Assembly: GCF_001894825.1 (NCBI RefSeq)
Contig: NZ_BCWY01000018.1
Location: forward strand, 62,001 to 126,000
Direction of reading: 5' to 3'
Source: Rhodococcus jostii NBRC 16295
GTDB taxonomy: Bacteria; Actinomycetota; Actinomycetes; Mycobacteriales; Mycobacteriaceae
Length of the DNA stretch: 64,000 nt
Position 1 is the first letter of the stretch, and each line of letters begins with the position of its first letter. Under the pieces are notes generated by a model that saw only the letters and a program-made list of their open reading frames with translations, had not been told where the DNA came from and made no database searches. Shown here in pieces: positions 23,137-34,900 of this stretch. The translations under genes and the position numbers were made by a program.

Positions 23137-26100
23137 CTACGTCGCGGCGTTGAAACCGATGTCCGCGATGGACGATTGATTCTTGCCACCCGAATTGCTG
23201 AGGCCGGTGATCCACACCAGCACGTTCTTGGTGGGCCCCTCCGACTTCAGCGGGATGTCGGTGACACCGTTGCCGAGCACCTTCGAACCGAGCACCTGCG
23301 TCTGGTCGAGGGTCGGGTTCTCCGACGGGGCGCTGCGGATCTCGACGTTGGTGCCCGGTGTCGGCGAGGTGATCGACACGCTCGACAGGGTGGTCGGCTC
23401 GTCCAGCGTGACCATCAGGCCCACACCGTTCTTCAGCGCGGGGAAGGGCTGAAAGTACGAGTCGGTGCTCCACACGGTGGACGGGTTGCCGTCGACGGCC
23501 AGCCGGGCGTTGGCGGCGGAGTCGGGGGTGCCCTGCGGCGAGAACACCGTTGCCCCGGAAGGCGTGATCGGTGCGACGTTCGCCGCAGGGGCGGGCGCGG
23601 GTGCAGGTGACTCGGGATTGGGCGGCGGCTCGGCCGAAGTGGTGAGGCCGAAGTCCTGCTCGGTGAGCGGCGCGTCGGAACTGCTGCCCGTGAGGAACGT
23701 CGCGAGCCAGAAGCCCAGGAGCGCCAGCACGATGATCGTGACGACCGCCAGGCCCACGAGCGCGGCGATCATCCGGTTGGACTTCTTCTTCTCCGCCTCC
23801 AGTGCTTCCGGGTCGGCGAGAGCGTGACCGGACGGGCCGGGGCCCCGCTGCCCGAGGCGCAGCACGGGGATGAACTCTGTCTTGTCGTTGACGACGGATG
23901 CCTGATCGAGAATGTGCTGCACGGTGGCGGCCGTGCGGATTCCCCCGTTCGGCTCGAGCGACCGCAGAGCCACCGCGGAGATCTCGAACGGGACCTCCGG
24001 CCGGATCACCCGCGGTCCGATGGGCTGCCCGCTCGAGTCGCGGTCGGCCAGTCGCATGCCGCCGACGCTGCCGGGGCGAGGCGAACCCGACGGATCACCG
24101 GCCGGGGCGGACGGGTCGCCCAGCGGCCAGCGGGCGGTGATGAGGGCGTAGAGCATGGCGCCCAGACCGCGCACGTCGGAACTCGAGTCGGAATCGGCGA
24201 GTGTGGCCGGGAACGCCAGCACGGCATCGCCGTTGATGCTGATACGGACGCGGTCGGGGTGATCGATGGACAGTGCCCCACCGGCGCGGTGCGCGGTCTC
24301 GGCGGCCGCGGCGAGCGCACGGATGGCACTGGCGGCGCCGATCGGAGAAGGCTTGGTGTCGGCCATCTCCCGCAACGAGCGGCCCGGGGTCCACTCGGCG
24401 ACGACGATGCCGCCCGAGCTGCCGCGGACCACGTCGAGCACGCGGGCGAGACCCGGGGAATTGATCCGGCCCAGTCGCAGAGTGCGGGACAGAATGGCCT
24501 GCGGGCCTTCGGGACCGGCCGAGGTGGAGCGTTGTTCGGCGTCCACGAACGTGAGAGCGACCTCGCGGTCGAGCTTGACGTCGAGTGCCTGCCAGAACTG
24601 CAGGCCGCGCGAACCGCCGTGCGGTGTCAGCAGTCGGTACCGGCCGCCCGCGACGGAGGCGCCGGGAATGAGCTTGGGGCCACGGGGAGTACGACGGGGG
24701 CCTGCGCCGGGCTCACGTCCGGGCGCGGGTGTGATCGGGATCACGCCGGTGTCGTAGCTGAGATCCCGTGCGGGCGCAGCGCCCATGTGACGTGTGTCTC
24801 CGCGCGATTCGCTTGCCTCGTCGGCGGGAGTCTTCGGCGCGGCCTTCGTCTCGGCGTCGGCACCGTTGCGATCGCCGGTGTCCTTGCTCTGACCCGTTTT
24901 CGGAGTGTCTGTGGAGCCCGCGGAGGTGGCTGCGTCCTTCTTCTGCGGTGCGTCGGCGCCGGCCTGCTTGTCGGACTTCGCGGAGCCGGCGGAGGCCGAC
25001 TCGGACGAGATCCGGGTGGTAGGGGCGTCGACGCCGTTGGGGGTGGCGGCCGAATCGCGTTCGGACGCTTGCACCGTAGAACCTCCGGCTCTCTTGCTGC
25101 CGGCCACGTCGTCGTCGCTCACCCTCACTCCTTCATTTTCGAATGCCCAACTCCGACCAGTACCGGGCGGCGCTCCGACCCGCTCGTGTCCAGGGTACGG
25201 GAGTCCACCGGGTCGTTCGATACCACGCGGCTGTCCTCCGACGTCGTGCGGTGTGGCACGGACCACGGGAATCAGTTCTGTTTCGGCGTCTGCGAGCGGG
25301 TCGACCTCCGGTTCCGGCGCCGCGCCGCGACCGCGCAGGGCACGAACCTTGCGGGTGACGGCGACGGTGATGGACACGATCTCGGGGATTTTCGCGAACC
25401 AGAGGATCACGAAGGTGACGACGAGCATCAGGACGCCGCTGATCATGACCCGGACCATCGAGCCCGGGCCGCCGAACAAACTGGTGAGCCGGTCGAGCCC
25501 GAGGAGTCGGTCGGCGCCGAGCATGACGAGCGCACCCGCCATGGACGCGAGCACCACCACCCACACCGTCTTCCCGACGTTGGCCATCTGCAGGTTGCCG
25601 AGGCTGCGGTGCAGCAGATATCCGCCGACGACCGCTCCGGTGATGTAGCCGAGGCCGTTGGCCACGCCGAGCAGGATCACCACCTGGTCGTCGCTCGAGG
25701 CGATCATCGGGGTGAGCGCGGACAGCGCGATCTTCACCACGGTGATGCCCAGGACGATCCAGGTGGGTGTCCACGCCTGCTCCCGCGCGTAGAAGACGCG
25801 CAGCTGGATCAGCACGAGCGAGTACGGGATGAGGGTGAACGCCGACCAGCTCACGGCCTGGCCGAGGCGTTCGGCGTCGCCCGAACCGAAGTTGCCGTAC
25901 CCGTACAGCGCCTGACCGATCTCGGGGCCCGCGAACGTGAGGAACGTGATGATCGGGACGAGCGAGATCATCGTCAGCCGGGTGGCGACGGACAGGTCGT
26001 CGACGACGGCGGGGGTGTCGTCGGCGGCGGCGTTGCGGCTGAGCCGCGGCATGATCGCGGTGAGGACCGTCACGCCCAGCACGCCGTACGGCAGCTGCAG

Positions 26101-27138
26101 CAGGAGCCACGCGTTGTTGTAGATCGCGGGACCCGACGCGTCGGCGTGCGACGAGATGCGGGTGGCGACGATCATGCCGGCCTGGCTGATCAACACGTAC
26201 AGGACGATCGCGACGGCCATGCCGCCGAACTGCTTGAGCCGGTCGTCGAGGCCCCACAGCGGTTTCAGCGAGATGCCCTCGCGCCGGATGGCCGGCACCA
26301 GGCTCATCGCCTGCACCACGACACCGAGGGTGACGCCGACACCGAGGACCAGCAGCTTCGGGTCGCTCATCCGCACCGGGTCGAGGGTGATCTCCCCCGG
26401 GGTCGCGTAGTAGATCACCAGCACGGTGAGCATCACGACGTTGTTCAGCACCGGAGCCCAGGCCCCGGGTTTGAACACCTGCCGGGTGTTGAGAATGGCC
26501 GTGAGCAGCGCCGACAGTCCGTAGAACAGGATCGCGGGCAGGAGGAGATAGGACAGGGCTGTGGTGAGGGACGTGTCCACCTTGCCGTCCGCCGACAGGA
26601 AGACGTGGGTGGTGAGTACGGGTGCCGCGGCGGTCGCGAGGAGCGCCGCCGTCCCCAGGAGCACGCACGTCGCGGTGAACAGGCGCCGTACGAACGCCGC
26701 ACCCTGGTCCGGGTCCTCGCGCTCGGCACGTACCAGGACGGGCACGACGATCGCGGTGAGCACGGCTCCGAGCACGAGCTCGGAGATCATGTTCGGGATC
26801 TGGCTGGCGACGGTGAACGAGCTGGCCACCGAGCCACCCAGCAGCGTCAGGACCAGCAGCTGTTTGGCGAATCCGGTGATGCGGCTGACGAGCGTCGCGA
26901 CCGCGATGGAACCGGTGGACGCGAGAAGACGGGAATTGCTCTGTTTCTGCGGCGCGGTCGACGGACCGGAATCCCGGACCGGAGGCGGCGTGGGGTCGAC
27001 CCGGATGGCCGCGAACTGCACCGTCGGCGCCTCGTCCGGCCGGATCTCCCGAGCCCAGTGGTCCCGTTCCCACGGGGCGACCCGGGGATGGGAGCGATCG
27101 GGAAGCCTCTGGCCCCTACTGGGCAAGTTCCCGGTCAT
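23137..27138 (-). CDS. murJ: Lipid II flippase MurJ fused to a pseudokinase and a C-terminal extracellular domain
   Basis: This 1333-residue polytopic membrane protein exports lipid II for peptidoglycan synthesis. Residues about 60-600 form the MurJ/MviN core (14 spans expected). A long Ser/Thr/Ala-rich linker follows, then a protein-kinase fold at about 830-1000 (GGRYRLLTPHGG) that lacks the HRD and DFG catalytic motifs, so it is a pseudokinase. A single span lies near 1125-1147 and the last 150 residues resemble a discoidin-like exported domain. Mycobacterial MviN has the same order, and its phosphorylated pseudokinase recruits FhaA. The start overlaps the DUF6049 stop (ATGA). Confidence 0.93.
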   Translation of the reverse strand: MTGNLPSRGQRLPDRSHPRVAPWERDHWAREIRPDEAPTVQFAAIRVDPTPPPVRDSGPSTAPQKQSNSRLLASTGSIAVATLVSRITGFAKQLLVLTLLGGSVASSFTVASQIPNMISELVLGAVLTAIVVPVLVRAEREDPDQGAAFVRRLFTATCVLLGTAALLATAAAPVLTTHVFLSADGKVDTSLTTALSYLLLPAILFYGLSALLTAILNTRQVFKPGAWAPVLNNVVMLTVLVIYYATPGEITLDPVRMSDPKLLVLGVGVTLGVVVQAMSLVPAIRREGISLKPLWGLDDRLKQFGGMAVAIVLYVLISQAGMIVATRISSHADASGPAIYNNAWLLLQLPYGVLGVTVLTAIMPRLSRNAAADDTPAVVDDLSVATRLTMISLVPIITFLTFAGPEIGQALYGYGNFGSGDAERLGQAVSWSAFTLIPYSLVLIQLRVFYAREQAWTPTWIVLGITVVKIALSALTPMIASSDDQVVILLGVANGLGYITGAVVGGYLLHRSLGNLQMANVGKTVWVVVLASMAGALVMLGADRLLGLDRLTSLFGGPGSMVRVMISGVLMLVVTFVILWFAKIPEIVSITVAVTRKVRALRGRGAAPEPEVDPLADAETELIPVVRATPHDVGGQPRGIERPGGLPYPGHERVGAPPGTGRSWAFENEGVRVSDDDVAGSKRAGGSTVQASERDSAATPNGVDAPTTRISSESASAGSAKSDKQAGADAPQKKDAATSAGSTDTPKTGQSKDTGDRNGADAETKAAPKTPADEASESRGDTRHMGAAPARDLSYDTGVIPITPAPGREPGAGPRRTPRGPKLIPGASVAGGRYRLLTPHGGSRGLQFWQALDVKLDREVALTFVDAEQRSTSAGPEGPQAILSRTLRLGRINSPGLARVLDVVRGSSGGIVVAEWTPGRSLREMADTKPSPIGAASAIRALAAAAETAHRAGGALSIDHPDRVRISINGDAVLAFPATLADSDSSSDVRGLGAMLYALITARWPLGDPSAPAGDPSGSPRPGSVGGMRLADRDSSGQPIGPRVIRPEVPFEISAVALRSLEPNGGIRTAATVQHILDQASVVNDKTEFIPVLRLGQRGPGPSGHALADPEALEAEKKKSNRMIAALVGLAVVTIIVLALLGFWLATFLTGSSSDAPLTEQDFGLTTSAEPPPNPESPAPAPAPAANVAPITPSGATVFSPQGTPDSAANARLAVDGNPSTVWSTDSYFQPFPALKNGVGLMVTLDEPTTLSSVSITSPTPGTNVEIRSAPSENPTLDQTQVLGSKVLGNGVTDIPLKSEGPTKNVLVWITGLSNSGGKNQSSIADIGFNAAT

Positions 27139-29540
27139 GAACGTTCGTACCCTTCGTCAGCTGGATCCGGCTGGCCGCGGAATCGATGCCACAGCCGGCG
27201 GCCGGCGAGGAACAGCAGCAGAGCACCCGCGCATGCTGTCAGTATCGCCAACGCCTGCCCGTACGCGTTGGACCGTACCGTCACGCTGGTCGGCTCTCCC
27301 AGTTGCTGTCCATCGGCGGTGGTCAGAGAGAATTTGACGACGAGCTTGCGCGAGTCGTTGGCCTCGGTGGGAACGGTGAGGGTGCGACTGCCGCGCGGGG
27401 GCAGCGTGGTGGGCCCGATGTCGGTGATCGTCATCCCCGACGGCGCATCCACCTGCAGGCGCACCGTGATCCCGACCGGCAGGTCGTTCCGGGCCACCAG
27501 CAGCAGGGGGCTCTGTTCGGACGCCAGTGTGTAGACGCCGCCGGGTGACACGACGGTGACGGCGCCGAACATGTCGTCCATGGTTTCGGCCACCTCGTCG
27601 GCGCGCAGGTCGGCCGCCTCTTCCGCGGACCGCCGTTCGTCGTCGCGGCGGTGGGCGAGGCTCATCGACCGCACGAGGTCCTCTCGCAGCGGCGCCGTGA
27701 ACCGTTCCGGAGTGAGGGGGGCCTGCGGGTCGTCGACCAGCGCGGCGTTCAGCGCCTCGATGCGCGGCATCTGCGTTGCCGCGGCGTCGCGGAGGCGGGC
27801 GGGGACGCCGTCCTCGGCGGCCTGATCCGGGTACTCCAGGGCGGCGACCTCCGGTGATCCGGGCTGACGTCCCAGCAGCGCGGGTAACGGCCGGGAGGTG
27901 GCCAGCCCCGACCGCATCAGCGAGGACACCGTGGACAGCAGCGTCTTCGCGTCGTCGGCGCCTGCCGTCCACAGTTGCGGCGGCACCACCATCAGCGAGC
28001 GGGGTGTGCCGGAGGCCCGTGCGGCCTCGGGTTCGAGGGCAGACCACGACACCGCGCCGAGAGCGTCCTGCAGTCGCGCGGTCTGCGAATCGTCCGACAG
28101 GTCGTACCGGGCGCGTTCCGGGGTGTACGACGGGGTTTGCGGGGTGGTCCCCATGGCGGCGAGGGCCGTGCCGACCGAGGGATCGAACAGCAGGGCGTCG
28201 ACGCTTCCGGTGGCCGTGGACGTCTCGGCCGCGGCCGGGGTGGTTCCCCCGGTTCCCCCGTTCCCGGGGACGGGAACCGGGGCCGGTGTCGCCTCGATGA
28301 CGTGGGCGCTGTCGCGGGGTGCGGTCGTGTCGACGGAGTTCGCGGCTACGAGCGTGGTGGTCGCTTCGTCCCCGCGGAGCATCTGCGCGGTCGCGTCGTC
28401 GAGCACGCCCGCGTCGCTCCACACGAAATTGCGCAGCGACGTCACCCCCAGCACGTTGTCGACGATGTCGGCGGGAGCCTCGACGGCGGTGGCGGTGAGG
28501 TCCGGGTTCGCGACCTCCGTGATCGCGGCCAGGTCGGCCTGCGCGAACGGCACCGACGTGGTGCACATGGTGGCGGCCAGCGACCGGGCCCGTTCGAGCC
28601 ACGCGGACGCGGCGTCCTTGCCCGTCCCCTCGTGGGCGGAACCGGTGGGGTCGGAAGGATCGTCCACCACCAGATATCCGCGGGTCATGTTCTCGACGGT
28701 GATCAGCAGGTCCGGGTCCACCGCCAGGCACAGACTGTCCCGGAGGGTGTGGTCGCGGTCGACGCTCTCCCGGGTGGCGAACTCGGCCGCTGCGAGGAGT
28801 TCGTCGAGCCGGCCACCGTCCGCGAGCGAGGTCGCGAGTTCGTCGTCGACGAGACGGACCGGTTCGGTGACCGAGCCCGGGACACCCGCCGCGAGCCGGG
28901 GCCGGTCGGCGAGCGGCCACAGCATGGTGACGGCGACCGGGCTGGAGATGTCCGGCGGAACGGCCGGACTGCCGGGAACTCCGAACACGGGCAGCAGGAA
29001 GCGGGCGTCGTCGAGGCGCGCGGCCCCGCCGTACTCGGGGGTGCCGTTGACGTTCACCATCAGCGGGTACACGCCGGGTTCGGTGATGTCGAGGGACACG
29101 TCGGTGTCGGAGCGCAGCGGCAGCGACAGCGTGAACTGCTTGCTCTGCCCCTCGTCGAGGCGCCCCGCCACCGTGTCGAACATGCCGACGGTGTCGTACC
29201 GGGACTGATCGAGGGTCAGCGACGTGCGGAGGCCCTCGCTGCTCGCGACGGCCGGGGCGCGCTGCATGCGCACGCTGACGTCGCGGACCGTGCGGTCGCC
29301 GATGTTCTTCACCGAGCCCGTGACCGTGACGAACGGGTCGCTGGTAGTGGTGACGGTGGACGGCGTGACGTTGTCGATGTGCAGCTCGAGAAACTCGGGA
29401 TCCTCGTCGACCATCTGGGTCCCGGCGCTCTCGGGCGGCACGGGATCCTGGGCGGTCGCCACAACGGTGCTGGTGGGAGCCAGAACGACCGCGAGTGCGG
29501 TCAACGTCACGGCACCGACCCGACGCAAAGCCATCCTCAT
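27135..29540 (-). CDS. DUF6049 family envelope protein (Rv3909 homologue)
   Basis: The 801-residue protein has a Sec signal (hydrophobic stretch then VVATAQDPV), a large extracytoplasmic part, and a C-terminal span at about 760-785 ([18 protein letters not shown]) with a short basic tail, so it is anchored with its bulk outside. The region near residues 40-150 looks like a beta-sandwich ([14 protein letters not shown]) and a second such domain precedes the anchor. It sits between mutT4 and murJ as in Mycobacterium and overlaps both neighbours, suggesting a linked envelope function. No enzymatic motif was seen. Confidence 0.85.
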   Translation of the reverse strand: MRMALRRVGAVTLTALAVVLAPTSTVVATAQDPVPPESAGTQMVDEDPEFLELHIDNVTPSTVTTTSDPFVTVTGSVKNIGDRTVRDVSVRMQRAPAVASSEGLRTSLTLDQSRYDTVGMFDTVAGRLDEGQSKQFTLSLPLRSDTDVSLDITEPGVYPLMVNVNGTPEYGGAARLDDARFLLPVFGVPGSPAVPPDISSPVAVTMLWPLADRPRLAAGVPGSVTEPVRLVDDELATSLADGGRLDELLAAAEFATRESVDRDHTLRDSLCLAVDPDLLITVENMTRGYLVVDDPSDPTGSAHEGTGKDAASAWLERARSLAATMCTTSVPFAQADLAAITEVANPDLTATAVEAPADIVDNVLGVTSLRNFVWSDAGVLDDATAQMLRGDEATTTLVAANSVDTTAPRDSAHVIEATPAPVPVPGNGGTGGTTPAAAETSTATGSVDALLFDPSVGTALAAMGTTPQTPSYTPERARYDLSDDSQTARLQDALGAVSWSALEPEAARASGTPRSLMVVPPQLWTAGADDAKTLLSTVSSLMRSGLATSRPLPALLGRQPGSPEVAALEYPDQAAEDGVPARLRDAAATQMPRIEALNAALVDDPQAPLTPERFTAPLREDLVRSMSLAHRRDDERRSAEEAADLRADEVAETMDDMFGAVTVVSPGGVYTLASEQSPLLLVARNDLPVGITVRLQVDAPSGMTITDIGPTTLPPRGSRTLTVPTEANDSRKLVVKFSLTTADGQQLGEPTSVTVRSNAYGQALAILTACAGALLLFLAGRRLWHRFRGQPDPADEGYERS

Positions 29541-30145
29541 CCGGCGTCTGGCCCCTTCTGGAGCTTCAGGTCGGGTGCGGTCGGGGCGGTCGTCATCTTG
29601 GAGATCAAGTCACCGGCGATTTCTGCGAGTTTCCGTTCGTCTGCGTAGGCCAGGCGTGATCCCAGCTCGGCGAGCGGCACCCACGCTACCTCGGTGACTT
29701 CCACGTCTTCGTCCGACAGTTCCCCACCGAGGCATCTGAGCAGATAGTGGTGGACGGTCTTGTGGACGCGGCGGCCCTCGGTGACGAACCAGTAGTCGAT
29801 GCTGCCGAGCGACGCGAGGACGGTGCCCTGGATGCCGGTCTCTTCCTCGACCTCACGCATCGCGGTCTGTTCCGCGGTCTCACCCTGTTCGATGTGCCCC
29901 TTGGGCAGCGACCACAGCAGCCGCCCGCGACGGTCCGTGCGACCGATCAGCGCGGCGCACAGATTCTCCCGCGGCCCGCCGAGACCGTTGACGACGAGTC
30001 CCCCCGCCGAGGTTTCCCGAACCGTCCTCATGTGGGGTTTCGCGGGTTTGCCGACGGCGCCGCGCCGCCGCGAGTTGCGGCGACTCCTGTTCGCACGTTC
30101 GGCAGCAGACACCCCATCGATAGTAGTTGGCTTTGCCGTTTCCAC
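29537..30145 (-). CDS. NUDIX hydrolase (MutT4 homologue)
   Basis: A 202-residue Mg-dependent pyrophosphohydrolase. The NUDIX box GX5EX7REXXEEXG is intact: it begins GHIEQGE and ends REVEEETGI (residues about 95-117). The basic N-terminus ([11 protein letters not shown]) is unusual but present in orthologues at this locus. It overlaps the DUF6049 gene by 4 bp and is divergent from the CCA-adding enzyme, the same arrangement as mutT4-pcnA in Mycobacterium. The nucleotide substrate is not evident. Confidence 0.92.
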   Translation of the reverse strand: METAKPTTIDGVSAAERANRSRRNSRRRGAVGKPAKPHMRTVRETSAGGLVVNGLGGPRENLCAALIGRTDRRGRLLWSLPKGHIEQGETAEQTAMREVEEETGIQGTVLASLGSIDYWFVTEGRRVHKTVHHYLLRCLGGELSDEDVEVTEVAWVPLAELGSRLAYADERKLAEIAGDLISKMTTAPTAPDLKLQKGPDAG

Positions 30146-30261
30146 CTGAACGCCGCACCCGAACCGAGACGCTTCGTGACACTCCCGTGGTGAACCGAAC
30201 TGCGAGGTGACAGCGTGTATGCGTATCCCGCTATTTGCGCACCTCGGTAAGCTTCCTGGAC

Positions 30262-31713
30262 GTGACTGCCCCTTCTCTCGACGACGAGCGCCGTACGCGA
30301 CTGCTTGCCGGTGCCGCGGTGACGCTGCGCGAGCTGTCCGAAGTCCTGACGCCGCTCGGTGAGAGGTTCGCCGCCGCCGGTCACGAGTTGTACCTGGTGG
30401 GGGGCAGCGTCCGGGACGCGATCCTGGGCCGCCTCGGCACCGACCTCGACTTCACCACCGACGCCCGGCCGGAGCAGGTGCAGAAACTGCTGTCGGGCTG
30501 GGCCGACAACCAGTGGGACACGGGCATCGACTTCGGGACGATCAGCGCGGCCAAGGCCGGGCAGCAGATCGAGATCACCACGTACCGCGCCGACGCCTAC
30601 GACCGGGTGTCGCGCAATCCCGTCGTCCAGTTCGGGTCGAAACTCGAGGACGACCTGGTGCGGCGCGATTTCACGGTCAACGCGATGGCCGTGCGGATCG
30701 GTGCGGACGGTTCGCAGGACTTCGTCGATCCACTCGGGGGCATGGACGCCCTGCTCGCCGGGGTGCTCGACACCCCGTCGGCGCCGGAGAACTCGTTCAA
30801 CGACGACCCGCTGCGCATGTTGCGGGCCGCGCGGTTCGTGTCCCAGCTGGGTTTCACCCTGCACGAGCGGGTGCATCGGGCGATCACCGACATGGCGTCG
30901 CAGATCGAGCGGATCACGGCCGAGCGGGTGCGTGCGGAACTCGACAAGCTGATCCTCGGCGAGTTCCCGATCGACGGCATGAACGTGATGTGCGAGACGG
31001 GCCTGGCCGACTACGTGCTGCCCGAGGTGCCGCAGATGAAGCTCGAGATCGACGAGCATCATCAGCACAAGGATGTGTACTGGCACTCGCTGACCGTGCT
31101 GAAGCAGGCCGTCGACCTCGAGGAGGGCGACCCCGACCTGGTGTTGCGGTGGGCGGCGTTGCTGCACGACGTCGGCAAACCGGACACGAAGCGCAACGAG
31201 CCGGGCGGCGGCGTCAGTTTCCACCACCACGAGGTGGTGGGCGCGAAGATGGTCCGCAAGCGGATGCGGGCCCTGAAGTACTCGAAGCAGATGGTCGACG
31301 ACGTCTCGCAGCTCGTGTTCCTCCACCTTCGGTTCCACGGCTACGGCAAGGGGCAGTGGACCGACTCCGCCGTGCGCCGGTACGTGACGGACGCCGGTCC
31401 CCTGCTGCCGCGCCTCCACAAGCTGGTTCGCGCCGATTGCACCACGCGCAACAAGCGGCGGGCGGCCGCTCTGCAGGCGACGTACGACGACATCGAGGAG
31501 CGGATCGCCCGGATCGCCGAGCAGGAAGACCTCGCGCGGGTGCGCCCCGACCTCGACGGTAACGCCATCATGGAGTTGCTCGGCATTCCGGCCGGCCCGG
31601 ACGTCGGGAAGGCCTGGAAGTACCTCAAGGAGCTGCGGCTCGATCGCGGTCCCCTCAGCCGGGACGACGCGGAGGCCGAACTGCTGTCGTGGTGGGCCGC
31701 GCAGAAGGGCTGA
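30262..31713 (+). CDS. pcnA: CCA tRNA nucleotidyltransferase
   Basis: The 483-residue enzyme adds or repairs the 3' CCA of tRNAs. The nucleotidyltransferase motif is [19 protein letters not shown] (residues about 45-63), followed by the [10 protein letters not shown] segment that helps select CTP/ATP, then an HD phosphohydrolase domain ([11 protein letters not shown] and [11 protein letters not shown]). GTG 30262 is preferred over TTG 30235 because it gives the family length. It is divergent from the NUDIX gene with a 116-bp gap, and 235 bp before the nitrate reductase gene. Confidence 0.94.
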   Translation: MTAPSLDDERRTRLLAGAAVTLRELSEVLTPLGERFAAAGHELYLVGGSVRDAILGRLGTDLDFTTDARPEQVQKLLSGWADNQWDTGIDFGTISAAKAGQQIEITTYRADAYDRVSRNPVVQFGSKLEDDLVRRDFTVNAMAVRIGADGSQDFVDPLGGMDALLAGVLDTPSAPENSFNDDPLRMLRAARFVSQLGFTLHERVHRAITDMASQIERITAERVRAELDKLILGEFPIDGMNVMCETGLADYVLPEVPQMKLEIDEHHQHKDVYWHSLTVLKQAVDLEEGDPDLVLRWAALLHDVGKPDTKRNEPGGGVSFHHHEVVGAKMVRKRMRALKYSKQMVDDVSQLVFLHLRFHGYGKGQWTDSAVRRYVTDAGPLLPRLHKLVRADCTTRNKRRAAALQATYDDIEERIARIAEQEDLARVRPDLDGNAIMELLGIPAGPDVGKAWKYLKELRLDRGPLSRDDAEAELLSWWAAQKG

Positions 31714-31857
31714 CTCCTCCGTCGGTCGTACTCCGAACCTGACCGATTACCCACCGTAGATGTGGCGACGGTCACATCGCTCCGTCGACTCGTCCGAACG
31801 GACTCACCACTGCGCCGCACCCTGGGTGCGAGAGACGTCATCGAACGCTCACCGGGG

Positions 31858-31873
31858 TTAATCCCGACGAAAC
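31858..31873. promoter_or_regulatory. Possible GlnR half-box before the nitrate reductase gene
   Basis: TTAAT-N6-GAAAC at 31858-31873 partly matches one half of the actinobacterial GlnR box (GTnAC-N6-GaAAC): the GAAAC half is perfect, the first half matches only at T and A. It lies 76 bp upstream of the nitrate reductase start, where nitrogen control would be expected. The second half is not convincing. Confidence 0.3.
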
Positions 31874-31948
31874 ACGCCTGTCGGCACCATTGATACAGGT
31901 CGTGAGCCAGGTGGACACGCGGCGACCGTGCAGGTGAGGAGCTAGTCG

Positions 31949-34900
31949 ATGCAGCAGCAGAAAGCCGGTACTTCCACAGTGAAGACCGCCTGCTCGTACT
32001 GCGGTGTCGGCTGCGGCATGGTGCTCGAGGTCGGGATAGATCCCGAGACGAATGCGCGCCGAGTACTCAAGGCGTCCGGCGACAAGGACCATCCCACCAA
32101 CTTCGGCCGCCTCTGCACCAAGGGTGCGACGAGCGCCGAGATGCTCGTGGCCGGTGGTCGCATGGAAACCGGATACGTGCGGGACGAGCGCGGGGAGGCA
32201 CCCACCTCGGTGGATGTCGCCGCCGCCATCAGCGAGACCGCCCGCCGACTGAAGCAACAACTCGACGAGCACGGCCCGGACGCCCTGTCCTTCTATGTCT
32301 CCGGCCAGATGTCCATCGAGGCGCAGTACCTCATCACCAAACTCGCGAAGGGTTTCGTCGGCACCAACCAGATCGAGTCGAACTCGCGGCTGTGCATGGC
32401 CAGCGCGGGCACCGGCTACAAGCAGTCGCTGGGTGCGGACGGCCCGCCCGGGTCGTACCAGGATTTCGACCAGGCCGACGTGTTCTTCGTGATCGGCGCC
32501 AACATGGCGGACTGTCACCCCATCCTGTTCCTGCGGATGATGGACCGCGTCAAGGCCGGCGCCAAGCTGATCGTCGTCGACCCACGCCGCAACGCGACCG
32601 CCGACAAGGCGAACCTGTTCATGCAGATCGCCCCGGGCACCGACCTCGCGCTGCTCAACGGCCTGCTGCACCTGCTCGTGACGAACGGGCACACCGATCC
32701 CGAGTTCATCGCCGAATTCACCGAGGGCTGGGAGGTGATGCCGGAGTTCCTCGAGGAGTACACCCCCGAGAAGGTCGCGGAGATCACCGGTATCCCCGAA
32801 TCCGACATCCGTCAGGCCGCCCAGTGGATCGGCGAGGCCGGCAACTGGATGAGCTGCTGGACGATGGGCCTGAACCAGAGCACCCACGGCACGTGGAACA
32901 CCAACGCGATCTGCAACCTGCACCTGGCCACCGGGACGATCTGCCGTCCGGGCAGCGGCCCGTTCTCCCTCACCGGTCAGCCGAACGCGATGGGCGGCCG
33001 CGAGATGGGGTACATGGGTCCCGGCCTGCCGGGGCAGCGGTCGGTGCTCGCCGCCGACGACCGGGCGTTCATCGAGGACCTGTGGGAGCTGCCGGAAGGC
33101 AGCATCCGCACCGAGGTCGGCACCGGCACCGTCGACATGTTCGAGCGCATGGTGGCGGGCGAGATCAAGGCCTGCTGGATCATCTGCACCAATCCCGTTG
33201 CCACCGTGGCGAACCGGCGAACCGTGATCGAAGGCCTCGAGGCCGCCGAGCTCGTGATCACCCAGGACGTCTTCCTCGACACGGAGACCAACGGATACGC
33301 CGACATCCTGCTCCCCGGGGCGCTGTGGGCGGAGTCGGATTCGGTGATGATCAACTCCGAGCGCAACCTCACGCTGCTGCAGCAGGCCGTCGACCCGGTC
33401 GGTCAGGCGCTGCCCGACTGGCAGATCATCGCCCGCGTCGCCGCCGAGATGGGGTACGCGGACGCGTTCACCTACGAGTCCTCGGAGGACGTGTTCGAGG
33501 AGATCAAGCGCACCTGGAATCCCAAGACCGGCTACGACCTGCGCGGCGTCACCTACGACCGTCTGCGGGAGACGCCGGTGCAGTGGCCGAGCCCGCCCGG
33601 CGACCGCACCGATCGCAACCCGATCCGCTACGTCAACGACGGCGTCAGCCAGAACCTGCTGTCGGCTCCCGACGGGTCACTCCCTCGGCTCGCGTTCGCC
33701 ACCGCGAGCGGCAAGGCGGCCTTCTTCGCACGCCCGCACATGCTGCCCGCCGAGATGCCCGACGACGACTACCCCTTCGTGCTCAACACCGGACGGCTGC
33801 AACATCAGTGGCACACGATGACCAAGACCGGCAAGGTCGCCAAGCTCAACAAGTTGAACTCCGGCCCGTTCGTCGAGATCAATCCGGCTGACGCCCAGAA
33901 GCTGTCGATTGCGGACGGCGACAAGGTGGAGGTCGCGTCCCGGCGCGGCCGCGCGGTGCTTCCCGCCGTCGTCAGCGACCGCGTGCTGCCCGGCGGGTGT
34001 TTCGCCCCGTTCCACTGGAACGACTCGTTCGGTGAATATCTCAGCATCAACGCCGTCACCAACGACGCCGTCGACCCCACGTCCTTCCAGCCGGAGTTCA
34101 AGGCGTGCGCCGTGTCCCTGACCCGGGTGGCCCCGGTGTCCGCTCCGGAGGTCCCGGAATCGGGCGGGGCTCTCACCCTCGCGCAGGGTTCGCCTGCCGC
34201 CGAGATGAGCCGCATTCTCGGACTGGACGACTCCGCCTCACCCAGTTTCGACGAACACGAACGCATGTACCTCGCCGGTCTGCTGGCCGGTTTGCAGTCC
34301 ACCGAATTGCAGGGCGTTCCAGTCCTTCCGCGCACTGCGCCGATCTCCGGGTCGAAAAGGGTGTGGCTGGACGGGCTCATGGCGGGTCTGTTCTCCCGCT
34401 CCGAAGTTCCGGATGGCACTTCGGCGCCGGACGGGAGTCCCGCGAACGCTGAATCGGTCCAGCACCCGGTGGTCGTGGTGTGGGCGTCGCAGACCGGCAA
34501 CGCGGAGGAGTTCGCCGCCGAATGCGCCGGTCAACTCGAGGCCGCCGGGCACGGCACCCGCCTGGTCAGCATGGACGACTACGACGTCGCGGGCCTCGCC
34601 GACGTCCGTGATCTCCTGATCATCACCAGCACGTTCGGGGACGGCGACGCCCCCGACAACGGCAGCAGCTTCTGGTCGGCTCTCAGCAGCGACGAGGCCC
34701 CGAGGCTGTCGCAGACCAGGTACGCCGTCCTGGCTTTCGGTGACTCGAACTACGACGACTTCTGCGGGCACGGCAAGCGACTCGACGCGCGGTTGGAGCA
34801 GCTCGAGGCGAAACGGCTGACCGAGCGGGTCGATTGCGAACCGGACTACGAGGACCAGGCCCGTGAGTGGCTGACCCAGGTGCAGAACCTCGTTCGCGAG

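Noticed and set aside
23824-27534. Long plus-strand open frame (over 1200 codons) opposite murJ
   Set aside because: It is an antisense frame produced by high GC at third positions; its translation is rich in Arg, Gly, His and Asp with no fold, while the minus strand carries a clear MurJ.
31714-31948. A full GlnR box upstream of nitrate reductase
   Set aside because: Only one half resembles the consensus; the second half is missing, so it is kept only as a weak half-site.
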